Source of the DNA: an uncultured Victivallales bacterium
GTDB lineage: Bacteria > Verrucomicrobiota > Lentisphaeria > Victivallales > UBA1829
Direction of reading: 5' to 3'
Assembly (NCBI GenBank): GCA_944390795.1
Contig: CALXRI010000028.1
Location: 1-37,980 of the forward strand
Length of the DNA: 37,980 nucleotides
How positions within the stretch are numbered: position 1 is the stretch's first letter; each line of letters starts with the position of its first letter. The position numbers were made by a program, and so were the translations under genes. This document shows positions 7,331 to 17,331 of the stretch, piece by piece. The notes under the pieces are model-generated. The model worked only from the letters and a program-made list of their open reading frames with translations. It was not told the DNA's origin and did no database searches.

Positions 7331-8458
7331 TCATTTTTTCCGTTTCCACCATATTCCGGTCCCGGAGGATTCCGGAAGCGTCTTCTCCCCCATCTTCGGA
7401 GTCATGATCCGGATCCCGGCTTTTTGCGCATGTTCCATCACTTTACGGATGGATTCATCCCACGGATGCATCGCGAGATCGAACACGCCCCAGTGGATCG
7501 GCAGCAATGTTCTTCCCTTCAAATCGAGGAAAGCGCGGATCACCTCGTCCGGAAAGAGGTGGTTGTTCGGCCAGCGTTCGTTCCACGCGTCGATTTCAAG
7601 ACAGACCAGGTCGATCGGACCGTGCTGATCGCCGATCTCCCGGAAATGCGCTCCGTAACCGCCGTCCGCGCCGAAGAAGATGCGCTTTCCCCCGCCCTCG
7701 ATCAGAAAGGCGGCCCATAAGGTCCGGTTGCGGTCGCTTGTGCTCCGCCCTGAAAAATGGCGCGCGCACAATGCTGTGACTTTCAGCCCGGCGAACTGCG
7801 TGGACTCTCCCCAGTTGAGCTCGTGAATCCGTTCCGGTGCAATTCCCCATCCCCGAAGGCGCGCTCCGACCCCGAGCGGCGTGATGAAATGAATCCCGGC
7901 ATTCCGCAATGCACGGATCGTGGCGTATTCCAGATGGTCGTAGTGATCGTGGGAGATGAGAATGAAATCCAGTTCCGGCAGTTCCGTGCGCGGAAGCGGC
8001 GGTTCGCAGTAGCGCCTGACGATTCCGGGAAGCGGCGCAGCGTTTCCGAACACCGGATCGGTCATGAATCGCACTGAAGCGAGCTCGAAAATCAAGCTGG
8101 AGTGTCCAAGCCAGAAAACTTCGAAAACTCCCGGTTCCGCGGAAAAGGAGTTTCTGTTCAGCGGCACGCGCGGCAGCTCGAAGTCCGGCGCGTTCGGCGA
8201 AGTGAACAGAAAACGGAAAAATCCGGCGGAAGATGCTGTCTTGATCGAAGGCCGTCCGGCGGGTTCCCGGTTTACAAAGCCGCGGGACGAATAGTTCGGC
8301 AGCAGAGAAAAGCGCCGCTGTTCGGACTCCCCTGGCAGCTCGCCGAAACGGGCGCAGACACAGCAGGCGGCGCATGCCGCCAGAATCAGCAGAATACAGA
8401 CGCCGAGGGAAAGGAGAATCAGGAGATGTTTCTTTCTGCCATACATTTCTTTATTCAT
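7331..8458 (-). CDS. Membrane-anchored metallo-beta-lactamase-fold hydrolase (NAPE-PLD-like group)
   Basis: The 375-residue form starting at 8458 has an N-terminal hydrophobic anchor at residues 11-35 and then a metallo-beta-lactamase fold. WLGHSSLIFEL (residues 116-126) and the dinuclear metal motif HDHYDH (170-175) are followed by FFGADGGYG and LLPIHWGVFDLA, the remaining metal-ligand regions. The pattern, including FMTDPVFG and FITPLGVGARLRGWGI, matches the branch containing N-acylphosphatidylethanolamine phospholipase D-like and UlaG-like proteins. Hydrolysis of a phosphodiester or lactone outside the membrane is plausible, but the substrate is unknown. A longer frame reaches 8662, but the extra sequence lacks family resemblance and a promoter lies inside it. 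A second ATG at 8446 is possible. Confidence 0.88.
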   Translation of the reverse strand: MNKEMYGRKKHLLILLSLGVCILLILAACAACCVCARFGELPGESEQRRFSLLPNYSSRGFVNREPAGRPSIKTASSAGFFRFLFTSPNAPDFELPRVPLNRNSFSAEPGVFEVFWLGHSSLIFELASVRFMTDPVFGNAAPLPGIVRRYCEPPLPRTELPELDFILISHDHYDHLEYATIRALRNAGIHFITPLGVGARLRGWGIAPERIHELNWGESTQFAGLKVTALCARHFSGRSTSDRNRTLWAAFLIEGGGKRIFFGADGGYGAHFREIGDQHGPIDLVCLEIDAWNERWPNNHLFPDEVIRAFLDLKGRTLLPIHWGVFDLAMHPWDESIRKVMEHAQKAGIRIMTPKMGEKTLPESSGTGIWWKRKK

Positions 8459-8504
8459 TGTCACGTCCGCTTCCGTCGAAAAATGCCGCCGTCTGAAAAG
8501 GAAC

Positions 8505-8532
8505 AATGTAGCATGGAGACGTCCGATTGCAA
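8505..8532 (-). promoter_or_regulatory. Promoter of the metallo-beta-lactamase-fold gene
   Basis: On minus, TTGCAA (8527-8532) and TACATT (8505-8510) are separated by 16 bases, with a predicted start about 40 bases before the ATG at 8458. This also supports the shorter start for that gene. Confidence 0.5.
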
Positions 8533-8663
8533 ATCGCAGGGCGGAAAATCCGGCAAAAGACACCTCCACACCATGAGACGGGGCAGACTCTTCCTCCCTC
8601 TCCCCGGAAACAGACGGACCGGAAACGAATTCCGTTTTTTTGTGAAAAAGATCAAAAATCATA

Positions 8664-8692
8664 ATGACACGGAGAAAAAGGTGGAATATAGT
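8664..8692 (+). promoter_or_regulatory. Promoter of the M14-like carboxypeptidase gene
   Basis: ATGACA (8664-8669) and TATAGT (8687-8692) are separated by 17 bases. The predicted start is about 43 bases before the ATG at 8742. Confidence 0.6.
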
Positions 8693-8741
8693 ATCCTGAC
8701 GTCAATCGGGAACGATTTCATAAAAAGACGAGGAGAGGCAT

Positions 8742-9857
8742 ATGGCAATGAAGATCGACACGGACATACCCGGCGGGAATGTCCTCGTTCTGAGTTCGGA
8801 TGAACGGGAAGCCCTTCTGAAAAAGGATCTCCGGGACACGGAGGGAGACTGGTTCTACTGGTGTTTCCGCGCCGAGTTCGATAAAAAGGGCACATACACC
8901 TTTCGCTTTGAGCCTGCGGCAAGTCCGGCCGTGGGCTCACGGGGGCCGGCAATCAGCGCCGACGGCGGTCTGACATGGCGCTGGGCGGAACCTGGGACAT
9001 GGGACCGGAAAGAGAATTTCTTCCGTTTTCATTACGACGGCGAGGAAGCGAATCCGCTGATCTTCTGCCTTGCGATGCAGTATCAGGAAATCAATCTGAA
9101 CGCCTTCCTGCGCGAATATGCGGATTCTCCGTATCTGGAACATTCCATTCTCTGCCGCAGCCGCAAAGGACGGAACGTGCCCCTGCTCCGGATCGCGGAA
9201 CCCGGACGGAAACCGGCCCGCAAGCTGCTCCTGACCAGCCGCCACCACTGCTGCGAGATGACTGCGACATATGTCCTTGAAGGAATGCTGCGCGAAGCGC
9301 TCGAAAATTCCGGATTCCGGAGCGGAATTGAAGTTTTCGCCGTTCCCTTTGCGGATTGCGACGGCGTCGCGGACGGGGATCAGGGCAAGAACCGGAAACC
9401 GCGCGATCATGCGCGGGATTACGGGGAAAATCCGATTTATCCGGAAACGAACGGCATCATGGAACTTGTGAAACGCGAAAAGATCGACATGGTGTTCGAT
9501 CTCCACTGTCCATGGATTTACGGAGAGGGCGACGAATACCTCTATTTCGTCGGACCGCGTTCCAGACGCATGGAGAAAGGCACGCTCCGGCTCGCAGCCC
9601 TGGCAGCGAATGATCCGTCCAGGCGGGTTCCGTTTTCCGCGGAAAATATCATACTCTACGGAACACAGTGGAATACGGCGGCGAACTATACGCAGGGACA
9701 GACGCTCGCCCAGTGGGCAGGAGACCTTCCTTTTGCGGAACTTGTCACCAGCATGGAGATCCCCTACGCCAATGTCCGGGATTTCACGCTCACGGCGGAC
9801 GCCTGCCGCTCTTTCGGACGGACTCTCGCCAGAGGATTTCTCGGCTGCTCCGGCTGA
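8742..9857 (+). CDS. M14-family zinc metallocarboxypeptidase-like protein
   Basis: The 371-residue protein has a beta-rich N-terminal region (about residues 1-130) like the domain preceding the peptidase in cytosolic-carboxypeptidase-type M14 members. A carboxypeptidase fold follows. The zinc motif HxxE is visible as H169-C-C-E172, the third ligand as H255 in FDLHCPW, and the catalytic glutamate as E339 in TSMEIPYANV. These agree with M14 active-site order. No signal peptide is present, so it is probably cytoplasmic. Hydrolysis of a C-terminal or side-chain amide in peptides or cell-wall fragments is the likely chemistry. AGGAGAGG precedes the ATG closely; a second in-frame ATG lies at 8748. 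It has its own promoter and is not obviously in an operon. Confidence 0.82.
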   Translation: MAMKIDTDIPGGNVLVLSSDEREALLKKDLRDTEGDWFYWCFRAEFDKKGTYTFRFEPAASPAVGSRGPAISADGGLTWRWAEPGTWDRKENFFRFHYDGEEANPLIFCLAMQYQEINLNAFLREYADSPYLEHSILCRSRKGRNVPLLRIAEPGRKPARKLLLTSRHHCCEMTATYVLEGMLREALENSGFRSGIEVFAVPFADCDGVADGDQGKNRKPRDHARDYGENPIYPETNGIMELVKREKIDMVFDLHCPWIYGEGDEYLYFVGPRSRRMEKGTLRLAALAANDPSRRVPFSAENIILYGTQWNTAANYTQGQTLAQWAGDLPFAELVTSMEIPYANVRDFTLTADACRSFGRTLARGFLGCSG

Positions 9858-9869
9858 TCCCTTCCGCGC

Positions 9870-9906
9870 GTTCCCGGGGAAAACGCCGGGGAACTTCCGC
9901 GATTTT
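9870..9906 (+). terminator. Possible terminator after the carboxypeptidase gene
   Basis: GTTCCCGG (9870-9877) pairs with CCGGGGAAC (9886-9894) with one bulged base. A T-rich stretch (ATTTTTCATTT) starts only eight bases later, so termination efficiency is uncertain. Confidence 0.4.
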
Positions 9907-10053
9907 TCATTTCACCTGTGGAAAAAAAAGAGAATGAATGTATAGTATTCACTCTTGAGAAGCAGGACGGCTCTCTCTCATTTCCGTACAGAATCCCGCG
10001 GTTCCATGCGGAAATGCCGCTCCTGCCGGAATCCCTAAGCTGGAACATGCGCA

Positions 10054-13000
10054 ATGCCAAAAAGAAACGACATCAAGAAGATCATGCTGATCGGCTCCGG
10101 GCCGATCGTCATCGGACAAGCCTGCGAATTCGACTACTCCGGAACGCAGGCATGCAAATCTCTCCGGGAGGAAGGCTACGAAGTCATCCTGGTCAACAGC
10201 AATCCCGCAACGATCATGACCGATCCCGATTTCGCGGACCGCACCTACATTGAACCGCTGACGAAAGACATTCTGCATGAGATCATCCGCCGGGAACGCC
10301 CCGACGCGATTCTTCCGACCCTCGGCGGCCAGACGGCTCTCAATCTGGCTCTGGAACTCCATGACTCGGGCATTCTCAACCGCTACCGCGTTGAAATGAT
10401 CGGTGCGGACGCAGAGGTCATCCGGCGCGCCGAGGACCGCGAACTTTTCAAGGAGACAATGCGCAAAATCGGGCTTGATCTGCCGAAAAGCGGCTCGGCG
10501 CACACAATGGACGAGGCGCTCGGAATCGCAAAGGAGATCGGCTCCTACCCGCTGATCATCCGTCCCGGCTTCACACTCGGCGGCACAGGCGGCGGCATCG
10601 CCTACAACGCCGATGATTTCCGCGACATCGTCACGCGCGGACTCAATGCAAGCATGAACTCCGAGGTGCTGATCGAGGAATCCCTCCTCGGCTGGAAGGA
10701 GTTCGAACTGGAGGTCATGCGCGACAAAAAGGACAACGCGGTCATCATCTGCTCCATCGAAAATCTCGATCCGATGGGCGTGCACACGGGGGACAGCATT
10801 ACCGTGGCGCCCGCCCAGACCCTGACCGACCGCGAATACCAGAAAATGCGCGACGCCTCGCTTGCCGTCATGCGGGCGATCGGCGTCGAGACCGGCGGTT
10901 CGAACGTGCAGTGGGGGCTCAATCCGAAAAACGGACGCATGGTCATCATCGAAATGAATCCCCGCGTTTCGCGCTCCTCCGCCCTCGCCTCGAAGGCTAC
11001 CGGTTTCCCGATTGCGAAAATCGCCGCGAAACTCGCCGTCGGATACACGCTGGACGAAATCAGGAACGACATCACGCGCGAGACGCCCGCGTGTTTCGAA
11101 CCGTCCATCGACTATGTGGTGACAAAAATTCCGCGCTTCGCCTTTGAAAAGTTCCCGACGGCGGACAGCACGCTTTCGACCCAGATGAAGTCCGTCGGCG
11201 AGACGATGGCGATCGGACGGAATTTCAAGCAGTCGCTCCAGAAGGCGCTCCGCTCTCTGGAAACGGGGCGTGCCGGACTCGGCGTTGACGGAAAGGACGG
11301 CAAGTATTCCGCCTTGAGCGACGGCCAGCTCCGCGCGGAGCTGATCCGTCCGAATTTCGCGCGGCTCTTCCATATCCGGGAAGCGTTCAAGCGGAACTGG
11401 ACGATCGAAGACGTTCACGAATATACGAAAATCGACGAATGGTTCCTGCGGCATATTCACGAGCTTGCGATGTTCGAGGATGAAATCGCCGCGGCGGGCA
11501 CGCTCGAAAACCTGAAACGGGATCCGGAGCTGTTCCGCCAGATCAAGGAATTCGGTTATTCCGACCGCCAGATCGCCTTTCTGCTTCACTGCGGCGAAAC
11601 GGAGGTCTACCAGGCCCGGAAAGAACTCAACCTGATGCCGGTCTACAGTCTTGTGGACACCTGCGCGGGCGAGTTCGAAGCTTATACGCCGTATTATTAT
11701 TCCACCTACGGCAGCTTTGACGAGCCCGTCCGTGACTCGGGGAAAAGGAAAATCATGATCCTCGGCGGCGGTCCGAACCGGATCGGACAGGGAATCGAGT
11801 TCGACTACTGCTGCGTTCATGCGTCATTCGCGCTCCGGAAAGCCGGATACGAAACCATCATGGTCAACAGCAATCCGGAAACGGTTTCCACCGACTACGA
11901 CACAAGCGACAAGCTCTATTTTGAACCGCTTACCCTGGAGGACGTCCTCCATATCTACGAACGGGAGAAATGCGACGGCGTCATCGTCCAGTTCGGCGGG
12001 CAGACGCCCCTGAAGCTCGCTTTGCAGCTCCAGGCCTGCGGTGTCAACATCATCGGCACCTCGCCGCGAGACATCGATGCCGCGGAAGACCGCGACGAAT
12101 TCAACAAACTGGTCGACCGCCTCCACATCAAACAGGCTCCGGGCGGCATCGCGACGAACATCGAACAGGCGGTCGAAGCCGCGGCGCGGATCGGCTATCC
12201 GGTTCTGGTGCGCCCGTCCTTCGTGCTCGGCGGCCGGGCGATGGTCATTGTCTACAACGAGGAGTTCCTCCGCAAATACATGACCGACGCCGTCGAAGCC
12301 TCGGAGGAGCGTCCGGTCCTGATCGACCGCTTCCTGGAGGATGCCACGGAACTTGATGTGGACTGCATTTCCGACGGAGAGACAAGCGTGATCGGCGCGA
12401 TCATGGAGCATGTCGAACTGGCCGGCATCCATTCCGGTGACTCCGCGTGCATGATTCCGACAGTTTCTCTTGATGAAAAAACTCTTGCGAAGATCCGGCA
12501 CGACACTTACGCGCTGGCGAAGGCCCTGAACGTCCGCGGGCTGATGAACGTGCAGTTCGCCGTGCGCGAAGGGGAAGTGTATGTGCTGGAAGTCAATCCG
12601 CGCGCCTCGCGGACGGTGCCGTTCGTCAGCAAGTCCATCGGCGTTCCTCTGGCGAAGCTGGCCGCCCTCGTCATGGCGGGGAAAACGCTCCGTGAGCTGA
12701 ATTTCACGGAGGAAGTCAAGGTGGAGCATTTCTGCTGCAAAGAGGCCGTCTTCCCCTTTGTGCGCTTTCCCGGAATTGACGTCGTCCTCAGTCCGGAGAT
12801 GAAATCAACCGGCGAGGTCATGGGAATTGATCTCTATCCCGGCATGGCATATCTCAAGACGCAGATCGGAGCCGGGAACACTCTCCCCGACGGCGGCAAC
12901 ATCTTCCTGAGCGTCCGCGAAATGGACAAGGAACACATCATCCCGTATGCGAAAGAGCTGGTCGCACTCGGCTTCAACATCTACGCCACGCGCGGGACGG

Positions 13001-13314
13001 CGACAAAACTCTGTGAGGCGGGCATTCCGGTCCATCCGATCTTCAAGATCTCCGAAGGGCGTCCGAATCTGATCGACTTCATCAATTCGCACAAGCTCCA
13101 GTGGATCATCAACACGCCCTCCACCGGCGTAACGCCGCGCATAGACGAGATCCACATGCGCGCCCACGCGGTCATCAAGGGCGTGCCGATCACCACGACG
13201 CTGAAGGGACTTCAGGCGGCGATCGACGGGCTCAAGGCTCTCCGTGTGATGGAACGCATGGAAGTGTGCAGCATTCAGGAATATCACAGACAGTCCAGAC
13301 ATCTGGATGTCTGA
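10054..13314 (+). CDS. carB: Carbamoyl-phosphate synthase large subunit
   Basis: The 1086-residue protein matches CarB in length and order: an ATP-grasp carboxyphosphate domain with [20 protein letters not shown] near the N-terminus, an oligomerisation region around residues 400-550, a second ATP-grasp domain beginning [17 protein letters not shown], and a C-terminal MGS-like allosteric domain containing ATRGTATKL and NTPSTG. It makes carbamoyl phosphate from bicarbonate, ammonia and two ATP for arginine and pyrimidine synthesis, with ammonia supplied by CarA. No carA lies in the window. No strong Shine-Dalgarno is visible before the chosen ATG. An ftsQ-like gene follows after 16 bases. Confidence 0.98.
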   Translation: MPKRNDIKKIMLIGSGPIVIGQACEFDYSGTQACKSLREEGYEVILVNSNPATIMTDPDFADRTYIEPLTKDILHEIIRRERPDAILPTLGGQTALNLALELHDSGILNRYRVEMIGADAEVIRRAEDRELFKETMRKIGLDLPKSGSAHTMDEALGIAKEIGSYPLIIRPGFTLGGTGGGIAYNADDFRDIVTRGLNASMNSEVLIEESLLGWKEFELEVMRDKKDNAVIICSIENLDPMGVHTGDSITVAPAQTLTDREYQKMRDASLAVMRAIGVETGGSNVQWGLNPKNGRMVIIEMNPRVSRSSALASKATGFPIAKIAAKLAVGYTLDEIRNDITRETPACFEPSIDYVVTKIPRFAFEKFPTADSTLSTQMKSVGETMAIGRNFKQSLQKALRSLETGRAGLGVDGKDGKYSALSDGQLRAELIRPNFARLFHIREAFKRNWTIEDVHEYTKIDEWFLRHIHELAMFEDEIAAAGTLENLKRDPELFRQIKEFGYSDRQIAFLLHCGETEVYQARKELNLMPVYSLVDTCAGEFEAYTPYYYSTYGSFDEPVRDSGKRKIMILGGGPNRIGQGIEFDYCCVHASFALRKAGYETIMVNSNPETVSTDYDTSDKLYFEPLTLEDVLHIYEREKCDGVIVQFGGQTPLKLALQLQACGVNIIGTSPRDIDAAEDRDEFNKLVDRLHIKQAPGGIATNIEQAVEAAARIGYPVLVRPSFVLGGRAMVIVYNEEFLRKYMTDAVEASEERPVLIDRFLEDATELDVDCISDGETSVIGAIMEHVELAGIHSGDSACMIPTVSLDEKTLAKIRHDTYALAKALNVRGLMNVQFAVREGEVYVLEVNPRASRTVPFVSKSIGVPLAKLAALVMAGKTLRELNFTEEVKVEHFCCKEAVFPFVRFPGIDVVLSPEMKSTGEVMGIDLYPGMAYLKTQIGAGNTLPDGGNIFLSVREMDKEHIIPYAKELVALGFNIYATRGTATKLCEAGIPVHPIFKISEGRPNLIDFINSHKLQWIINTPSTGVTPRIDEIHMRAHAVIKGVPITTTLKGLQAAIDGLKALRVMERMEVCSIQEYHRQSRHLDV

Positions 13315-13330
13315 ATACGGGAAAGGCGCC

Positions 13331-14146
13331 ATGAAAACTCCGAACCTCCAGACATTCAGCAAGAAATCCCGGGCCGTCTGGTTTGCCGTGGGAATCATTC
13401 TGCTGCTCCTTGCCGGAGCGGCGCTTCTTCTCTGGAAGGTTTCGCTCAACATGTTCCGGGAGAATCCGCGCTTCACCCTGACCGAAGTCCGGATCAACGG
13501 GAACAGAAACGGATTCTGGACGAATAAAAAGGATCAGATCTGCACCATGCTCCGGCTCCGTCCCGGTCTCTCCAATCTTTTCAGTCTTGATCCAGCGGCC
13601 ATGCGCGCAAAGCTTCTCCGCGAACCGAGCATTGCCAATGCGACGGTCACCAGGATTCTTCCGGACACGCTTGAAATCGGAATTGTGGAGCGGATCCCGA
13701 TTGCCCTCATCAACAGTCCTCGTTCGCATTATGTCACGGATGCCTCCTGTGTGCTGATGCAGAAGGGACGCTGCATGGACATCTCCTACAGTCTGCCGAT
13801 CATCATCGGGCTCCGGAACGAACGGAATTTCGTCCCCGGAATGAAGGCCGGCGCAATCAAAGGCGCGGTTGAGCTTATTGAGCTGACCCGTACAAAGTGG
13901 CCGGAAATCCGGGTTGCGAGCGTCTCCGTGGCAACCCCCGACACACTGATCTGCGCCGTTTACTACAAAAACAGAATCGGAACGGATGAAATCTACCGGG
14001 TCGTCATGCCGGACACCGGGATTGAAATCAGTCTCAAACGCCTTCTCCAGGTTCTGGAACATATTCTTGAAACGCGGAACAGGGCGCGCCACATCAATCT
14101 TTTTTACAAGGGACAGGCGGTCCTGACCATGCCCGCGGAGTCCTGA
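13331..14146 (+). CDS. ftsQ: FtsQ/DivIB-like cell-division protein with POTRA domain
   Basis: The 271-residue product has a short cytoplasmic N-terminus, one membrane segment at about residues 15-36, and a periplasmic POTRA domain beginning FTLTEVRINGN (residues 48-58). LLREPSIANATVTRILPDTL follows, matching the FtsQ pattern in which a strand is followed by PDTLEIGIVERIPIA. A C-terminal beta domain completes it. FtsQ links early and late divisome proteins at midcell. GGGAAAGG precedes the ATG at 13331; an alternative ATG at 13307 overlaps carB and lacks a ribosome site. It lies directly downstream of carB rather than in a mur/fts cluster, so the symbol is assigned by domain pattern only. Confidence 0.78.
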   Translation: MKTPNLQTFSKKSRAVWFAVGIILLLLAGAALLLWKVSLNMFRENPRFTLTEVRINGNRNGFWTNKKDQICTMLRLRPGLSNLFSLDPAAMRAKLLREPSIANATVTRILPDTLEIGIVERIPIALINSPRSHYVTDASCVLMQKGRCMDISYSLPIIIGLRNERNFVPGMKAGAIKGAVELIELTRTKWPEIRVASVSVATPDTLICAVYYKNRIGTDEIYRVVMPDTGIEISLKRLLQVLEHILETRNRARHINLFYKGQAVLTMPAES

Positions 14147-14161
14147 TGGACTCCCCTCCCC

Positions 14162-14194
14162 TTTCCGGGTGCGTGGGTGCGTTTTTCCCGGAAA
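14162..14194 (+). terminator. Hairpin after the ftsQ-like gene
   Basis: TTTCCGGG (14162-14169) and CCCGGAAA (14187-14194) are perfect inverted copies with a 17-base GT-rich loop. A T stretch (ATTTTT) follows about seven bases later. It may terminate the carB-ftsQ transcript. Confidence 0.35.
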
Positions 14195-14291
14195 TCCGGA
14201 TATTTTTCCCGCACAGCCAGTGCATTTTGCGGAATAGGGGTTATATTAAGGCGGGAGAAAATGCAATTCAGGAACGGAAAGGCGAAATGCT

Positions 14292-15299
14292 ATGATCAAT
14301 TTTGACAAGGATGAACTCTATCCGCTTCTCTTTGAACCCCTCTACAAGGAGGTGATGTGGGGCGGCACGCAGCTTGCATCGAAACTGAACCGTCCGATTC
14401 CGAATGACGGCCCCCCCATCGGGGAGGCGTGGGAGATCTGCGACAGGGACGGTTTTTCCTCCAGCGTCGCAAACGGGCCGCTTGCGGGAACCACACTGCA
14501 TGAACTGGTCGCGGGATGCGGGAAAGAGTTTGTCGGACACAGTTTCAGCGGGCGGTATTTTCCTCTTCTGGTGAAACTGATCGACGCGGGAAAACGTCTT
14601 TCGCTCCAGGTGCATCCGAATGAAGCGGCCTGCGCGAAGCTCGGAAACGGAGCCGAACCCAAAACGGAAATGTGGTATATCATCGCAGCGGAACGCGGCG
14701 CGAAAATCATCGCCGGTCTCAGCGGGAAATCCACGCGGCGGCAGTTTGTCGACAACATCAACTCATCCGACATCGAGAAACTGCTTCAGGTCTTCGACTC
14801 CTATCCCGGCGATGCGTATTTCATCAATGCCGGCCGGGTTCATGCGATCGGCGCGGGCAATCTTCTTCTGGAGATCCAGCAGAACAGCGACACGACTTAC
14901 CGTATCAGCGACTGGGGACGGACGGATGCGGACGGGAAACCGCGCCAGCTGCATATTGAGCAGGCAATGGAAAGCATTGATTTCATGGACCGCACGGTTC
15001 CTCGCATCACCGGAGCGAGCGACACCACCGACAGGAACCGCAAATATCCGCTGATCAACCGCTGTCCCTTCTTCCGCGTCGACGATCTCAAACTCGTGGA
15101 GGACTGGTATGATTCAACCGATTCGACGGGCAGTTTTCATCTTCTGACCGCGATCAACCATCCGGTCAGGATCGGGCGCGATGACAGGATCACCGAAGTG
15201 CCTGTCGGTTCCACCTGCCTGGTTCCGGCCTCGTTCGGCAGCTACACCATTTTCGCCGGACGGGGAGCCACCACAACCGTCGTAAGAACAACCCTCTGA
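14292..15299 (+). CDS. manA: Class I mannose-6-phosphate isomerase
   Basis: The 335-residue cupin enzyme belongs to the shorter bacterial type I mannose-6-phosphate isomerases. Zinc ligands are visible as Q106 and H108 in LSLQVHPNE, E126 in TEMWYI and H184 in GRVHAIGAG; the catalytic-region sequence LLLEIQQNSDTTYRISDWGR is highly characteristic. It interconverts mannose-6-phosphate and fructose-6-phosphate in the cytoplasm, joining mannose use or mannosyl-donor synthesis to glycolysis. GGAAAGG precedes the ATG; another ATG five bases upstream is out of frame. The argS gene follows after 49 bases and the two may be co-transcribed. Confidence 0.93.
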   Translation: MINFDKDELYPLLFEPLYKEVMWGGTQLASKLNRPIPNDGPPIGEAWEICDRDGFSSSVANGPLAGTTLHELVAGCGKEFVGHSFSGRYFPLLVKLIDAGKRLSLQVHPNEAACAKLGNGAEPKTEMWYIIAAERGAKIIAGLSGKSTRRQFVDNINSSDIEKLLQVFDSYPGDAYFINAGRVHAIGAGNLLLEIQQNSDTTYRISDWGRTDADGKPRQLHIEQAMESIDFMDRTVPRITGASDTTDRNRKYPLINRCPFFRVDDLKLVEDWYDSTDSTGSFHLLTAINHPVRIGRDDRITEVPVGSTCLVPASFGSYTIFAGRGATTTVVRTTL

Positions 15300-15348
15300 A
15301 GCATTTTGTCATCATATTCTCGAAGCTGTTTTGTAAGGAATTCATTGC

Positions 15349-17145
15349 ATGCACATCAAAGCCATTGACGCGCTGCGGGGAAAACTGGCGGAAGCCTTTC
15401 CCGCGGCGGAAATCCCGGAAAGCCGGGCAATCGTTCCGGAACCGTGTCCGGAAGGAATGAACGGCGACATCACCGTGAACTGTTTTCGCCTTGCCGGAAT
15501 TTTCAAATCCAAGCCGGATGCCATCGCCGAAAAAATCGTGGAACTGCTGAAGGCGGATCCCGATGTGGCGGACGCGGTCAGGGTGAAGGCGTTTGTCAAC
15601 GTGACACTCAAGGCGGGAGCGCTCTTCCGGGACACTGCCGCGGATGTGGACGCCATTCTATCCGAGGCTTCTCTGCCGGAAAACGAAAGACGCCGCATCG
15701 TCGTCGAATATTCCGCTCCGAACACGAACAAGCCCCAGCATCTCGGGCATGTCCGGAACAATACGCTCGGAATGTCCGTATGCCGGCTTCTTGCACGTGT
15801 CGGACATGACGTGATCCCGGTGAACCTGATTAACGACCGCGGCATTCACATCTGCAAGTCCATGCTGGCGTATCAGCGTTTCGGCAACGGCGACACGCCG
15901 GAAAAATCCGGCGTCAAGGGCGACCATTTCGTCGGAAACTACTATGTCAAATACAATATCGCGCTCAAGGAACAGATCGCGGAACTGCGCAGGGCGAAGC
16001 CGGAATTCGCGGAAAAATCCGATGACGAACTGTTTCTGGAAGTCGAAATCGGGCGCGCCGCGCAGGAGATGCTGCGCAAATGGGAGGCGGGAGACGCTGA
16101 AACCGTCGCGCTCTGGAAGATGATGAACTCCTGGGTGATCGCCGGATTCAACGAAACCTACCGGCGCATGGGTGTCGAGTTCAAAAAGACCTATCTGGAA
16201 AGCAACACCTACCTTCTCGGAAAGGACTCCGTGCAGAAGGGGCTGGAACAGGGAATCTTCACGCGGCGGGAAGACGGCGCGGTGGTTGTCGATCTCGGCA
16301 AGCTCGGCACGAAAGTCCTGCTGCGGAAGGACGGCACGAGCGTCTACATCACGCAGGACATCGGGACGACCCTGCTCAAATACGACGATTTCCATCCGGA
16401 TTCCCTGATGTGGGTGGTCGGAGACGAACAGATTCTCCATTTCCAGATGCTCTTTTCCATTCTGCGGAAGATGGGGCATCAGTGGGCGGACAGTCTCTAT
16501 CATATGGCATACGGCATGGTCAATCTGCCCACCGGCAAGATGAAAAGCCGCGAAGGCACGGTTGTGGACGCGGACGATCTCTTCGACGAGATGCATGAGC
16601 TGGCGAAGAAGGCGACTCTCGAACGCGCCGCCGGAGATGTGCCGTCCGACCTGGAGGTGCGTTCCGAAATTATCGGCATGGGGGCTTTGAAGTTCATGCT
16701 TCTCAAGTTCAATCCGAAGACCACGATGATGTTCGATCCGCAGGCTTCGCTCAAGTTTGAAGGCGATACCGGTCCGTATGTGCAGTATGCCTGCGCGCGG
16801 ATCAACTCCATTTCCCGCAAGGCCTCCGAGCGGGGGCTCGGAACGGAGGACATTCCGCCGGACTGGTCGCTTGCCGACTCGCCCGAGGAGCGTTCGCTTG
16901 CCGTCTGCATGGCGCGCTATCCGGAAGTCCTGAAGCTCGCAGCCGAAAAAATGGACTGTTCGGCGCTTGTCAACTATCTGCTGGATCTGGCAAAGGCCTT
17001 CAACCGCTTTTACAGGGAAAAACAGGTGCTCAACGCGGAGAATGACGCGCTCATCCGCGTCCGGCTCGCCCTCTGCAAGGCTGTGCGGGATATTCTGACC
17101 GATGGACTGGAAACACTGACAATCGGTGTTCCGGAAGCGATGTGA
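15349..17145 (+). CDS. argS: Arginyl-tRNA synthetase
   Basis: The 598-residue class I synthetase has the N-terminal arginyl additional domain, the HIGH motif as HLGH (131-134) within SAPNTNKPQHLGH, NLINDRGIHICKSM after it, and a C-terminal DALR anticodon-binding domain containing the TGPYVQYACARI segment upstream. The KMSKS equivalent is KMKSREG (397-403), a form common in ArgRS of this type (KMSTREG-like). It charges tRNA-Arg in the cytoplasm. AAGGA precedes the ATG. A strong terminator lies 18 bases after the stop. Confidence 0.97.
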   Translation: MHIKAIDALRGKLAEAFPAAEIPESRAIVPEPCPEGMNGDITVNCFRLAGIFKSKPDAIAEKIVELLKADPDVADAVRVKAFVNVTLKAGALFRDTAADVDAILSEASLPENERRRIVVEYSAPNTNKPQHLGHVRNNTLGMSVCRLLARVGHDVIPVNLINDRGIHICKSMLAYQRFGNGDTPEKSGVKGDHFVGNYYVKYNIALKEQIAELRRAKPEFAEKSDDELFLEVEIGRAAQEMLRKWEAGDAETVALWKMMNSWVIAGFNETYRRMGVEFKKTYLESNTYLLGKDSVQKGLEQGIFTRREDGAVVVDLGKLGTKVLLRKDGTSVYITQDIGTTLLKYDDFHPDSLMWVVGDEQILHFQMLFSILRKMGHQWADSLYHMAYGMVNLPTGKMKSREGTVVDADDLFDEMHELAKKATLERAAGDVPSDLEVRSEIIGMGALKFMLLKFNPKTTMMFDPQASLKFEGDTGPYVQYACARINSISRKASERGLGTEDIPPDWSLADSPEERSLAVCMARYPEVLKLAAEKMDCSALVNYLLDLAKAFNRFYREKQVLNAENDALIRVRLALCKAVRDILTDGLETLTIGVPEAM

Positions 17146-17163
17146 CAGTCCTCCGGCTTTTTC

Positions 17164-17196
17164 AGGCGCGTTCCAGGAAAAGGAATGCGCCTTTTT
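17164..17196 (+). terminator. Intrinsic terminator after argS
   Basis: AGGCGCGTTCC (17164-17174) pairs with GGAATGCGCCT (17182-17192) with one G-U pair and a seven-base loop, followed immediately by TTTTT. This is a textbook intrinsic terminator. Confidence 0.9.
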
Positions 17197-17270
17197 CATT
17201 TCAGGCGTTTCCATGCGGAGTTCTGCTTCCGGAAAGGATAAAAAATCTTGGTTTCTTTTTTCTTCTCCTC

Positions 17271-17298
17271 TTGACAATATCGGGATTGTGTTTATAAT
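17271..17298 (+). promoter_or_regulatory. Consensus sigma70 promoter of the LacI-pseudopilin-glycosidase cassette
   Basis: TTGACA (17271-17276) and TATAAT (17293-17298) are separated by 16 bases. Both hexamers are perfect consensus. The predicted start near 17305 lies inside the palindromic site at 17304-17319. Confidence 0.85.
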
Positions 17299-17303
17299 TT
17301 AAA

Positions 17304-17319
17304 GGTGAACATGTAAACC
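17304..17319. promoter_or_regulatory. Operator-like imperfect palindrome at the transcription start
   Basis: GGTGAACATGTAAACC has matching outer arms (GGT/ACC) and a central ACATGT palindrome, with 12 of 16 positions symmetric. It overlaps the predicted transcription start of a LacI-family gene, a position where binding would repress. Autoregulation is inferred. Confidence 0.5.
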
Positions 17320-17331
17320 AAATAAAAAAAC

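Noticed and set aside
6239-7720. A 493-codon plus-strand frame across the MATE gene and the end of the metallo-beta-lactamase-fold gene
   Set aside because: It spans two minus-strand genes and their intergenic gap, and its composition (Arg/Asp/His rich) is that of an antisense shadow.
9935-9951. TGAAT/ATTCA inverted repeat around TATAGT upstream of carB
   Set aside because: No acceptable -35 box lies 15-19 bases upstream and the arms are only five bases, so neither a promoter nor an operator can be supported.
9949-11820. A 623-codon open frame on minus, antisense to carB
   Set aside because: CarB is unmistakable on plus; the antisense frame is a codon-usage shadow.
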